From NCBI GenBank assembly GCA_905221615.1, contig CAJNDT010000607.1, positions 1-64,000 of the forward strand: a stretch of DNA of 64,000 bases, given 5' to 3'. This document shows positions 53,618 through 63,354 of this stretch, one piece after another. The notes below the pieces were generated by a model. That model made no database searches, was not told the origin of the DNA, and saw nothing but the letters and a program-made list of their open reading frames with translations. Position 1 is the stretch's first letter. Each line of letters opens with the position of its first letter. Origin of the DNA: Symbiodinium sp. CCMP2592. Its lineage: Eukaryota; Sar; Dinophyceae; Suessiales; Symbiodiniaceae. The position numbers were made by a program, and so were the translations under genes.

Positions 53618-55012
53618 GGAACCACCAGGAATCGCCGACCTGCAAAGTGATTCCGACGCTGTCGTATGGACAGGTGAGACGTCTGTTCGTCCTGACCAAC
53701 AGGGCCTCCTCGTTTTGGGCACCCCGCTTGGGAGCGACGCTTTCGTGCAGCGGCAGCTGGAGCTCAAGCGAGCTGAACACGACAGACTGCGCACGCGCAT
53801 CCCAACTGTCGAAGACCTGCAGGCCGCCTGGCTCCTGTTGTGCTGTTGCACTTGCCCTCGGGCCACTAACCTTTTCCGCATGTTACCACCTGCTACCACC
53901 TTGCCTTTTGCTGAAGCGCACGACGGTGCTGTTGACAGGTGCGTGTTTGCCCTGCACTGCCCTGCTCGGCTTTGCGGACGCCCCGCTGCCTGAGCTTTCC
54001 ACGCGCAGCGCCCGTCTGCCACTGCAATGCGGCGGGCTCGGCCTGCGAGCGGCCACGGTCGACCGGCATGCCGCGTACTGGGCATCCTGGTTTCTGGTTT
54101 GACACGTTGCCCGTGCTCCGGGACCGCGCGCCTGCAGCCGTAGCGTGGTTTTTCGCCTTGCTCGCGGACCCGGAGGCCGGCCGTGTGCCAGTCGTCGCAG
54201 AAACGGCCCAAGCTGCAGCTCACCTTGTCAGCCAAAATTTTCGCACCCCTGCTTGGGACTCCGCCCTAGGCAACGTCGCTTTCCCACCTGACACGGCCAT
54301 CGAAGACGCCGATGGAGTTGGCTACTTGCGGGGCTGGCAACGCCGGGCTTGCCGAGCCTGCGACGAGCGCACGCTCGAGACGCACTTTACGTCTCGCGCC
54401 CTGCTGCTCTCCCAGGCCGGGTACACTCTGGCCGTGTGTTTACGGTATCTTACGGCCTTCCCCACCTCCGACGATGTCATGATTGCCAGTGCGCAGTTCC
54501 GTGTCCTGCTGCGTCGACGGGAGTTGCGTGCAATGTTCGCGTCGCTGACATGAACATTGATGTGCCGGTCAGCGACCGGGAGGATCGAGGTCGTGTGCAA
54601 TGAATGGCTTGCCCCTCTGGCACGGAGCTCGGTTCGCAATTGATGCGACTCTGGCCTTCCCGCTCACGCGCCACGGCCTGCCGCAGCCTACGCCCGATGC
54701 GAAACCGGGCGTTGCGTCGGCCCGCGCGGCGCAACGCAAAGTGCCCGGAGTTGCTTCGCCGCTGCCGCCTTATCGTTCTTGGCATTGAAACTGGTGGGCG
54801 CTGCAGAAAGGAAGCCGCCATAGCCGCCTTCTTCCGACTTCTCGCGCAGGCCCGCCCAAAGCTTGGTGCTGCTGGTGACCCAGGCACCCGCTTTGCACGA
54901 GTTCGTGGCTGATGCACGTTGGCTGCATGCACCCGCCGCCAGCCGCCTCCCAGCCCGCCCCCTCGTAGACTGCAGCATGCGCAGGGACCGGACCATGTAT
55001 TTCTGGCGCTGT
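53618..55012 (+). pseudogene. LINE fragment A: RT thumb to C-terminal endonuclease
   Basis: Translated pieces follow the main LINE (58546-62781) in order: PPGIADLQS, LLVLGTPLGSDAFVQRQLE, VEDLQAAWLLLCCCTCPRAT, LPLQCGGLGLRAATVDRHAAYWASW, LETHFTSRALLLSQAGYTL (53618-54553), then FAIDATLAFPLTRHGLPQP and LIVLGIETGGRCRKEAAI (54600-54910), the endonuclease core. Several frameshifts and a missing CCHC segment make it dead. It ends in ATGTGCGGAAAAAGAATG, like the LINE 3' end. Confidence 0.7.
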
Positions 55013-55593
55013 TGTTAAAAATGTGCGGAAAAAGAATGAAATACCTTGGACTTGGGTAGGTACTTCGAACTGCCTGGACCCTTGTCATGCAAGCAGAAAA
55101 GTTTGTGTCAGACAATGAAGGGGGCCGCCAGGGTTCGACCCAGAAGGTGCGCGACGGCATGCTCGAGAGGTGTAGCAAGTCAATGATCACCCGGTTATTA
55201 CCCATGCAGAACGTGGAATATCGTGGATTTGCTGATGACAAGTGCAACTGCGCGGCGCTAACGGAGGTGGGCGCGACGTGGATGGCTCGGGTAGTTACAG
55301 GCTATGGTTGCGGAAGCAGCGAAACACAGGCTGCAAAAAACAGTTCAAAAAACGCAACCAGTACCATCACGACTTGCGAGTGCGTACTGTTTCCATCCTT
55401 GTCGCCGTCCGACCAGGTGGCGAGCCTGCATGCTGGCGCCTGGCTGGTTGCTGTACCCTTCGAGCCAGCATTCACAATGGTGCCCTTGCGGAGATGTAGA
55501 CCGGTTCGCTGCAAAGGCTGCGACTCCCGTTTCCTTTGCCACCTCGACGCTGCGCCGGCAAGGATCAAGATGGATGCGGAATGATGCGGAACG
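55013..55593. other. No gene seen
   Basis: An open plus frame spans 55087-55584, but its protein shows no family resemblance and the region lies between two LINE fragments. Confidence 0.4.
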
Positions 55594-56605
55594 GAGATTA
55601 GTAAGCTTGTGCGGACGAAGGGATCCAAGTGGCGCGGGAGGCAGTCAGACCGAGTGGCACCGATTGACAGCCCAAGAGAAAGACTCAGACTTGAAACTGT
55701 GCGCTTGCTCTACCCACTTCCGAGGAACCGAGTTGCTACCGGCTCTGCCAGCCACTGCCCAGGCCATGCTCCTTTCGTAGTTCGGGGCCGCATGCCGCCG
55801 ATTGGCTCAGCGCCACCCCGTGCGAGGCTGGCACCGCTTTGCCGCCCGACCGCATGTTCACAGCCTTACGGCGACGGCTGCGGCTGCCTTTGCCAGTCGC
55901 CCCGCACAGATGCGGCGAACATGGGGTGGCCTTGTCGATGCATACGGTGACCACCATGCCGCCTGCCCACGTACAGGCCTTCTTGCCCGCAGAGCCAAGC
56001 CCTGGAGCACGCCTGGGTGCGCGTTGCTCGTGAGGCTGTCTGCTGACCTGAGGGCCAGGTCATACCGTAGCAACGGCTCGCACGCACATCGGCCCCGGAC
56101 GTCGATCCCGCCGATCGCTGTCGCCTCGACTTTGTAGCATATGGGGCTACCCCGTTCGGAGAAGCTTCTTGCTGCGACGTCACTCTCGTGTCCCCGCTGA
56201 CACGCGACGGGCGCCCTCAGCCTTCCGCCGTGACGTGTGACGGTGCCATGATCGCTGTCGCTGAGCGGCGCAAGCGCGCAGCGTGCCCCGAGTTGCTGCG
56301 CCCGGCAGCCCCTGTGCATCCTCGCGTGCGAAGCCGGCGGACGCTGGCGTTCTTAATCGCACCGCCTGGTCTCGCAACTGGTGCGGCTTCGCGCCCAGCG
56401 CACTCCTGCTGCCCTGCGCGGTGCCGCTACCCCGGGCTGGCTGGTGGTGCTTTCTTACTGTTGCCTTGCAAAGCATGCTGCACCACTGCGCGGCACGCCG
56501 TACATCGCTGGGGCATGCCTGGCTCTCAGCTCCCCGCGCTCGGGGACGTCCTGCACGACGCAGCCCCCCCCACCCCGAGCCGCTTGCCGTACTTTGCAGC
56601 GCAGA
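55594..56605 (+). pseudogene. LINE fragment B: C-terminal CCHC and endonuclease
   Basis: Pieces in several frames match the end of the main LINE: CACSTHFRGTELLPALPATA, DRMFTALRRRLRLPLPVAPHRCGEHG, DAYGDHHAACPRTGLLARRAKP (the CCHC finger), EASCCDVTLVSPLTRDGRPQP, AVAERRKRAACPELL, and ALGDVLHDAAPPTPSRLP as the C-terminus. Four or more frame changes. Confidence 0.7.
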
Positions 56606-56639
56606 GAAGTCGGGCGGGAGGGTGGTTGGCATGTGGCGA

Positions 56640-56880
56640 GGCATAATAAGGCACACATGGCGAGAAGAAGCCACGCGCACTGAAGGTCAGGCCGCACGGG
56701 GAGTCTCGCGTGCATCCCCGCCCCACAAGCCCTCTCCGAGCTCGGCGACACCAGGAGGTGCTGTCCGCCCGCGCGGTTGTACACCCGGGTTTTGCTGAGA
56801 TTGGCGGCGACGCCCGCCAGGGTCTCGATGGAAGTGGTAACGACATCCAGTGACTCGCGTGCCCGAGCGAACGGAAAAAT
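56640..56880 (-). pseudogene. LINE fragment C, minus strand: RT motif D region
   Basis: Minus-strand translation ESLDVVTTSIETLAGVAANLSKTRVYNRAGGQ, then PDLQCAWLLLAMCA, corresponding to LDLVTGAVETHAGISANLGKTRVFNYEGG and PDLQCAWLLLSFCA of the main LINE. Opposite orientation to fragment B immediately to its left. Confidence 0.75.
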
Positions 56881-57419
56881 TTGAAACGGAGCCGCACGTC
56901 GCAAGCGCCATCAGCCTTATCCGAGCCTTATCCTGAGCTGTACGTGCCCGTTGTTGTTGTTGGTGTCGACGTCGGCGGCCGTTTTGGCACTGAAGCAGCC
57001 ACCTGGGCCTTGGAGGTGCCTGTGCCACCGCGGGTGGCTGCACGCTCAGCTTGGGTTGTTGGCATGTGGGCGCCGTTTGCTTGTGTGGCTTCGGCGCACA
57101 CCTGGAGCGGCTGTCGCGGGCGAATTGGGCTGTGAATTGAGGTTCGCCGTTTGCAAATCAATTTATTCGGCCGGCTATGTGCTGCTGTAGCACAACTGAC
57201 GTGCGTACTTTGGCTCTCCTCGGGTGTTCCATTTTGCTGTGCACTCGTCAGGGTCGTGCGCTCACGGCGTCAAACTGCAGCTACAATTTAGTGGCGGTTA
57301 GCTGCTGGCTGCTTGTGGAGTGGTGTCAGGTGCGCTGGCGGTATAACTGCAATGGAAAAAGTCAGTTGTCTGGCCTCCCGTGCAATGTGAAGCATTCGCG
57401 CAGTACCACTCAAAAGTTG

Positions 57420-57744
57420 TGACTGTGTTTTCCTTCAAGCATTTTTCTTTTTACGCACCTTTTTCCGCCAGCCGGGAGGAGTCTTCTGGTTCCTCTGTCA
57501 CCTAGGACCTACTGGGCCGAGGCGCAGGGCTTGCCGCGGACCATCGCTAGGACCGCAAGGGCAAGCGGCTCTGGCCCTCAGGAGCGGCAAGCTGGAGGAC
57601 TCCGTCGACCGGCGGGCCTTCGCCGGCCTCCGGTTGCAGCGGTGGCAGCCAGGCGCCGCACAAGGCCGTGCCTGCTGCATCGCAACTGAAAGCAGGCTCC
57701 ACCAACGCCTGGCGCATCCCGCGGTGGCGGCCGCGCGTACGCAT
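57420..57744 (-). pseudogene. LINE fragment D, minus strand: C-terminus and 3' end
   Basis: Minus-strand reading ends VDGVLQLAAPEGQSRLPLRS, matching LDEVLHLADPDGPSRLPLR of the main LINE. Downstream on that strand GGAAAAAGGTGCGTAAAAAG matches the LINE 3' UTR before poly-A. The span 56881-57419 to its left holds no clear gene. Confidence 0.7.
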
Positions 57745-58029
57745 GGCGCATCATCCGTATTTTGAGTGTGATATGAAAGTGCATGGTGCTAGGCCGCCGA
57801 TGCAAGTTACACGCGCATGGACTGTGGCTCTGTGTGTGGGCATCATCCGTTCCCAAATGGGCTCGGCGCACGTCACCATGCTGGGGAGGCTGGCGCGCCG
57901 CGTATGATAGTGTCTGTGCGGCAATCCAAACTGCAATCTTCGGCATGGGTTGAAAAAGCGCTCAAACGAGAATGTCTGTCATTGCCACGACATCCGCTTA
58001 ATACAAAAAATTTGTTCTGGCAGCGGGGC

Positions 58030-58455
58030 CCAAATCGCGGTTGACACGACGTTGGTCAGCCCCGTCCAGCGCGACGGGCGCGCGCGACCCGGGGCCGATG
58101 CGAGGCCAGCGCTGGCACCTCACCAAGCCAAGACGCGCAAGCTCTGCACGTACCCCGAGCTCCAGCCATGCGGGCACAGCCGTTGTCGCTTGGTCTTCGG
58201 ACTCGAGGTAGGTGGGCGCTTCGACAGCCAAGCGTTGGCGACTCGCTCGGGCTCGCGCTAAGGACCGAGCACCGTGTGCGCGGGCGGCCCCGGAGGCCGC
58301 GCTCACACGACGCTGGACGGCCCTCGCGGCGCTCGCGGCGTTGCGAGCACACGTCCAGAGCTTACTGGAGATTTGCGACGCCAGCGACTGCGCCGAGCTG
58401 CCGCTGGGCGAGCTCCTGAGCAGTGACAAAGCTGTGTAGGAAAAAGAAATGCTCT
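58030..58455 (+). pseudogene. LINE fragment E: endonuclease and C-terminus
   Basis: IAVDTTLVSPVQRDGRARPGA, KTRKLCTYPEL and LVFGLEVGGRFDSQAL correspond to CCDATLVSPLTRDG, QATYSEL and CVLGCEVGGRWN. The end GTGTAGGAAAAAGAAATG resembles the LINE tail. Bases 57745-58029 hold no gene. Confidence 0.7.
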
Positions 58456-58545
58456 ATTGTAGCAATAAGATTTAATGAAACATTCGCGCTTGCTTGTTGA
58501 TGTATTTTTTACTTCTACTACTAAGATCTACTAAACATCCGGGAC

Positions 58546-61500
58546 GTGGCAAGGGCACTGGTGGCAACTCAGCAGTGGACATGGAGTTGGTGCGCTCGGC
58601 CGCCCAAGCGGCCGCAGACGCGACCGCGGCCGCATTGCGAGGCCGGTGATTTTGTGCAGGGCGACCTACTGACAGCATTCCGTGTTTTTGATGTACAGAC
58701 ACCGTCGCAACAAGCTTCTTGGCGCGGACCTAACAAGCAATGCAGCGTGTTTGCACTGCCGACTGAGCTTGCAGAGCCACCCCAGCACCCCGCCCTCGGC
58801 GTGCGCATTGGCGAAGCTACCAACCCGGGCCCGCCAGACGACGCAGCGAGCCGACGCGAACGCACCCTGCACGCTCTCGCCCAGATGGGTCTTTGCCGCC
58901 CTGCAGCGCCTCCGGTTTCGGATGCGGAAACGCTCTCGGACACTCTGAGTGCTCACACGCCCTTTGCTTCGCCGCGGGATGACCTAGCCGCACGGCCCTC
59001 TGTCCTCCCGCAGCCGGCTCCGCCAGGGGACGCACCCCCCACGGTGCCTGACCACAGGACGCCGGGCTATTCTTCTGCCAGTGAGGACCCTCCTCGGCCT
59101 GAAGGCGCTCTGCGAGCTGCCGAAACCGCCGTGGGTGCCCGATGTCCGTGGCACAGCCGGGGCCCGCCAGAACAGCCTGAGGCACGCTACAGAAACTCGT
59201 GGTTGTATGTTCCCTTGCTGCATGCGGCTGCGGGCACGCTGTCCTCCGAAGCGGCATCAGCTTGGAGCCAACACCCGCATTGTGGCGAGCGCTGGTCCAG
59301 ACTGGTGCGTGCCCTCGCCAGTTCCCAGCCGTTGCAGGTCGATCGGCTTGCTGCCCTGCTCCACGCGTTGGCGGAAGCTGAAGGTGAGGGGACTGTGGAT
59401 GCTGACGCCTTCGGCTGTGCTCTTCGCAGGGGCGGCGCTGCAGACCTCTCTCTTGGGCAGGCACTCTCTCGCTTGGTGGACGGCGATGGCTACACCCCCG
59501 CATTGGCCCAGGCCGCACTGCTAGAAGCGTACGGCAGCCACACTGTCGCAATCGAGGCCGCAACCCTAGCGGATGCATTTCGTGACTACGCGGTGGAACA
59601 GCCAGCCCCCAACCCAGCCCAACCACTGCGACCACGCCGCCCGCGGAATGCACGCACGCGCCGTCGCGCCCGTACTGCAAGCCAAGCTCGCTGGCAGGCC
59701 GACGACTTGCCTGATTCCCCAGCCTCGCAGGTGCTTGAGTGCCCCGCGTCTTCACTCCCATGCAGCCATCCGAGGCCTCCCACGCTGCACGCGCTGGACG
59801 ACGTCGACCTCATCGACGAGCTCCGCCATCCCGTCCCGACGCTGCAGTCAGTACCCGTGTTTGTGCGAGCTGGCGTGCGCCGGGCGCTCGCATACAGCCT
59901 CCAACACCTCCGCGATGCCTACAGGGGACCGCCTGATGATAGCATCCGAGCACGCGCGTGGAAGCTGTTCTTGCTGACGCCCCGCATGCTCCTCGCGCGG
60001 CCGGCCGAGCAGGGTAGTGATGGACGCCGCGTCCTCTTGATGCGACTGCAACACTACGAACAAGGGCTCTGGCCCGGGCTCCTAGCGGCCGCACGCGCCA
60101 CGCGTGCTCCGCTCAGGCCAATGACCGACTTCAATACGGAAGCAGCCGCCGAGCGCCGGAGAGAAGCGGCTTGTGCGCGTGCACGCCGAGGCGAGCTTTC
60201 ACGCGCCCGCCAAGTGCTCACTGCCGCCGAGCTCGCGCCTGGCGATGAGGCGACCCGGGCCGCGCTGACCGACCCGGCTAAACGGCCGCCACAGCCACGC
60301 GAGCCCATCCCGCCAGAGGTGTTGCAGTTCCAGCCGCCGACCCCCGTGCGCCTCACTTCCACCGCAGTCCCCCGCAGCCTGCGCGAAGCCAAGCGGGGGA
60401 GTGCACCCGGACTGTCCGGCGCTCGAGCTGAGCACTACAAACTCCTTTTGGGCCATGCCGATGACCTGGAGCTGCTTACCGAAGCAGCCAATCTGCTGGC
60501 GCAGGCCGCGATCCCGCGTGCAGTCGCGGAGGGGATCGCGTTGACCCGCATGACGGCGATTCGCAAGCCCGGAGGAGGCGTGCGAGGCATCGCGACGGGC
60601 GACATGTTCCGTCGGCTCGTCTCGCGCTCGCTAGCTGCTGCGTGGGCGCCTGTTTTCGATCAGGCTACCAGGCCATACCAGTTCGCGCTTCGCACTCGAG
60701 CGGGAGTGGATGCGTTGTCGGCCCGACTCCGCGCGACCCTGGAAAACGACGCTCGAGCCACCGTTGTTTCCCTGGATGGGCGGAGTGCTTACGACTGTAT
60801 CTCCCGGGCGGCGTTTTTGCGCAAACTGTGCGAGGTGGCACCCGCGCTCGTGCCCTTCGTACGTGTTTTTTACGGCCAGACGTCGGAATACCAATGGTGG
60901 GACGCTGACGGGGTCCGCCACGGCATACGCCAGGCAGAGGGCTGCGAACAGGGCGACCCCCTCGCCCCTGCCCTCTTCGCCCTTGGCCAGCACGAGGCGT
61001 TGCGCTGGGCAGACTCGCAGCTGCAGCAGGGTGAATCGCTCATGGCTTTCCTCGATGACCTGTACGTTCTCCTGCCTGAGCGCAGTCGTGCGCGAGCCGC
61101 CCTGGATCTGGTAACAGGAGCGGTCGAGACGCATGCGGGCATATCCGCCAACTTGGGCAAGACGCGTGTCTTCAACTACGAAGGTGGGCCGCCGCCGCCA
61201 GGGATCGCGGATCTGGGTTCCGAAGTCTGCGCGGCAGCTGGCCCCCACAGCAGCATGGCTTCGTCGCACTCGGCACCCCCATTGGCACGCCAGACTACGT
61301 CCGCGCCTGGGGCGCCGAAAGACTCGAAGCGGAAGACGCGTTGCTGCGCCAGCTGCCTAAGTTGCCCGACCTGCAGTGCGCATGGCTCCTCCTCAGCTTC
61401 TGCGCCGCACCCCGCGCTAACCATTCGCTCCGGACCGTCCCTCCCGACCTCATTGCGCCATATGCCGCCGCACATGACGCAGCCGTATGGGGCACCCTCC

Positions 61501-62781
61501 AGGCTTGTCTGGGCGCCACCGCGGAGGACGAGTCGTGCCCTGCAAGGGACATCGCTTTGCTCCCTGCCAGCCTGGGAGGTTTGGGACTGTCGCAAGCCAC
61601 GCGCACCAGTCCCGCGGCGTACTGGGCGGCTTGGGCCGATGCCCTCACAGTGCTCCGCGAACGGTGCCCGGCCTTTACGGACTGGGCCGTCCGCTGCCTC
61701 GCTGACGCGCGTGGCCCAGCATGCCTTCGAACAGCTTCTGCGGCCCGTGGGCTGCTTGCAGCCGAAGGCTGGACGGACGTGCCTTCCTGGGAGTGCGTGG
61801 TTCAGGGAGCCCGCCCACCCGACCGACCTGACGGGATCGCCGAGCCCGGTGAATGGAGGCATGGGTGGCAACACTCTGCGTCGCGTACACGTAACCTTTT
61901 CTTCCGCGACCACGTGCTGCTGCCTTCTCTGCCACCTCCTCACCGCGCGCTCTTGCGTTCCCAGGCCGGTCCGCATGCCGGTGCATGGCTGCAAGCAATC
62001 CCCAGCGATTCCCACACGTCGCTCACGCCGGCTCCGGCTTCCACTCCCGCTCGCGCCTGGCCGTTGCGGGAGCGCCTCGGAACCTGGGTGCGGCCACCGT
62101 GCAGATGCCCTTGGAGACCATGCACTCGCGTGCCCTCGTACTGGCCTCCTGGCGAGGCGAGCCAAACTTGTTGAGCGGGCCTGGTGCAAGGTTGCACGGG
62201 AAGCCGTGGGGCCTGAGGGACACGTAGTGCCCCAACAATGGCTCGTCAACACCACTGCGCTGGGCGTCGCGCCCGACGACCGCAGGCGCCTCGACCTCGT
62301 CATCTACGGCGCCGCGCCACTGGGTGGCGCGCTCTGCTGCGATGCGACCCTAGTTTCGCCTCTCACGCGCGACGGCGAACCCCACCCAGGCGCGGCCGCA
62401 CAGGATGGAGCGGTTCTGCGCACCGCCTATCGGCGCAAACAAGCCACCTACTCCGAGCTCGCGGCAGGTGGCGCACAAGCCCTCTGCGTGCTCGGCTGCG
62501 AAGTGGGTGGGCGGTGGAACGCTGACGCAGTGAAGCTGGTCCAACGCCTCGTCGCACTCCGTGCGTACCGAGCCCCGCCTGCGTTGCGAGCCTCCGCAAA
62601 GACAGCCTGGGCCCGCCGTTGGTGGAGCGTGCTCTCCGTAGCGGTCCAGCAGGCCGTTGGTCACACGGCGTTAGGGCGCGCCCGGGCCATGCCGGGACCG
62701 GCACACACCGATGCGCCGGCCCTGGATGAAGTCCTCCACCTGGCCGACCCAGACGGGCCGAGCCGCCTGCCGCTGCGCTGA
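58546..62781 (+). CDS. LINE polyprotein: RT plus CCHC finger and restriction-like endonuclease
   Basis: A 1411-codon frame from a GTG; the true start is unclear. The conserved GVRIGEATNPGPP lies at residues ~92-104. No APE endonuclease. RT: RKPGGGVRGIATGDMFRRL (~670), VVSLDGRSAYDCISR (motif A, ~742), AEGCEQGDPLAPA (motif B, ~798), AFLDDLYVL (motif C, ~835), SANLGKTRVF. Near 61230 the true frame shifts (HGFVALGTPIGTPDYVRAWG) and returns near 62030, so residues ~895-1160 of the nominal frame are not the real protein. C-terminus: CGSASEPGC...H-x3-C finger (~62070-62140) and a PD-(D/E)xK-like core RRLDLVIYG, CCDATLVSPL, YRRKQATYSEL, GCEVGGRW (62265-62520). A CCHC finger followed by a restriction-like endonuclease is the arrangement of R2-type LINEs. 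Confidence 0.8.
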   Translation: MARALVATQQWTWSWCARPPKRPQTRPRPHCEAGDFVQGDLLTAFRVFDVQTPSQQASWRGPNKQCSVFALPTELAEPPQHPALGVRIGEATNPGPPDDAASRRERTLHALAQMGLCRPAAPPVSDAETLSDTLSAHTPFASPRDDLAARPSVLPQPAPPGDAPPTVPDHRTPGYSSASEDPPRPEGALRAAETAVGARCPWHSRGPPEQPEARYRNSWLYVPLLHAAAGTLSSEAASAWSQHPHCGERWSRLVRALASSQPLQVDRLAALLHALAEAEGEGTVDADAFGCALRRGGAADLSLGQALSRLVDGDGYTPALAQAALLEAYGSHTVAIEAATLADAFRDYAVEQPAPNPAQPLRPRRPRNARTRRRARTASQARWQADDLPDSPASQVLECPASSLPCSHPRPPTLHALDDVDLIDELRHPVPTLQSVPVFVRAGVRRALAYSLQHLRDAYRGPPDDSIRARAWKLFLLTPRMLLARPAEQGSDGRRVLLMRLQHYEQGLWPGLLAAARATRAPLRPMTDFNTEAAAERRREAACARARRGELSRARQVLTAAELAPGDEATRAALTDPAKRPPQPREPIPPEVLQFQPPTPVRLTSTAVPRSLREAKRGSAPGLSGARAEHYKLLLGHADDLELLTEAANLLAQAAIPRAVAEGIALTRMTAIRKPGGGVRGIATGDMFRRLVSRSLAAAWAPVFDQATRPYQFALRTRAGVDALSARLRATLENDARATVVSLDGRSAYDCISRAAFLRKLCEVAPALVPFVRVFYGQTSEYQWWDADGVRHGIRQAEGCEQGDPLAPALFALGQHEALRWADSQLQQGESLMAFLDDLYVLLPERSRARAALDLVTGAVETHAGISANLGKTRVFNYEGGPPPPGIADLGSEVCAAAGPHSSMASSHSAPPLARQTTSAPGAPKDSKRKTRCCASCLSCPTCSAHGSSSASAPHPALTIRSGPSLPTSLRHMPPHMTQPYGAPSRLVWAPPRRTSRALQGTSLCSLPAWEVWDCRKPRAPVPRRTGRLGPMPSQCSANGARPLRTGPSAASLTRVAQHAFEQLLRPVGCLQPKAGRTCLPGSAWFREPAHPTDLTGSPSPVNGGMGGNTLRRVHVTFSSATTCCCLLCHLLTARSCVPRPVRMPVHGCKQSPAIPTRRSRRLRLPLPLAPGRCGSASEPGCGHRADALGDHALACPRTGLLARRAKLVERAWCKVAREAVGPEGHVVPQQWLVNTTALGVAPDDRRRLDLVIYGAAPLGGALCCDATLVSPLTRDGEPHPGAAAQDGAVLRTAYRRKQATYSELAAGGAQALCVLGCEVGGRWNADAVKLVQRLVALRAYRAPPALRASAKTAWARRWWSVLSVAVQQAVGHTALGRARAMPGPAHTDAPALDEVLHLADPDGPSRLPLR

Positions 62782-62870
62782 ACCGGCCCTAACTCGGGAC
62801 CGTGACCGTACTCCACTAGGAGCGGGACCTTCCTGCTGACGGAAAAAGGCGCGTAAAAAAAAAAAAAATT
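62782..62870 (+). other. LINE 3' UTR and poly-A tail
   Basis: About 75 bases of 3' UTR (CGGAAAAAGGCGCGT before the tail) and a run of 13-14 A ending near 62870, marking the target-primed end of the copy. The same AAAAAGG(C/T)GCGTAAAAA motif ends fragment D. Confidence 0.8.
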
Positions 62871-63115
62871 ATGTTATCAGAGCCATTAAAACACAATTAC
62901 CACCAAAATTAACACTACCGCCACCTGTTACATTTAATCTCGTAGTTCCTCCCGCTATTGCTCCAGATCCTAGATTACTACAATACACAGCACCACGTGC
63001 GGTAAGCTGTATTCAATGATAATAACGACTGACCGTCGTTAGATATATCATAAGCATTACCTTGTGCGTTCTCAACTTGTGAAACAGGCGATGCATCTAT
63101 TATATATATATATAT
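62871..63115 (-). other. A/T-rich insert with coherent minus-strand translation
   Basis: A/T-rich island in GC-rich DNA. On the minus strand, from about 63105: DASPVSQVENAQGNAYDISN, then after one frame step (near 63010) IQLTARGAVYCSNLGSGAIA and GGTTRLNVTGGGSVNFGGNC, ending MALIT and TAA at about 62869. It looks like the C-terminal end of a low-GC gene. I do not recognise the family. It ends in (TA)n near 63100-63116. Bases 63117-63350 show nothing. Confidence 0.35.
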
Positions 63116-63354
63116 ATTCTCGATCTTCGGTTGCAGCTCATGTGTATTTCAATATTTCTTTTCTTCTGTGTGTCAGAGGCAACAACGGCGTTCCAAAGAT
63201 TTGTTAGCCTGAGGCCGAAGGCTGCCTTGACGCCTGCCGCCGCAAGTGTGCTGCGTCTTTCCGTCTCACGTTGACCGGAAACGGTTGTTTTTTGGTTTTT
63301 TTTCTTTTCTTACGAGTGCGCAAGAGAGTCCGGTCCCGGTGCACTTTGGCGATG

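Noticed and set aside
55125..55150. GGGTTCGACCC resembling a tRNA B box
   Set aside because: No matching A box, acceptor stem or anticodon arm could be folded around it.
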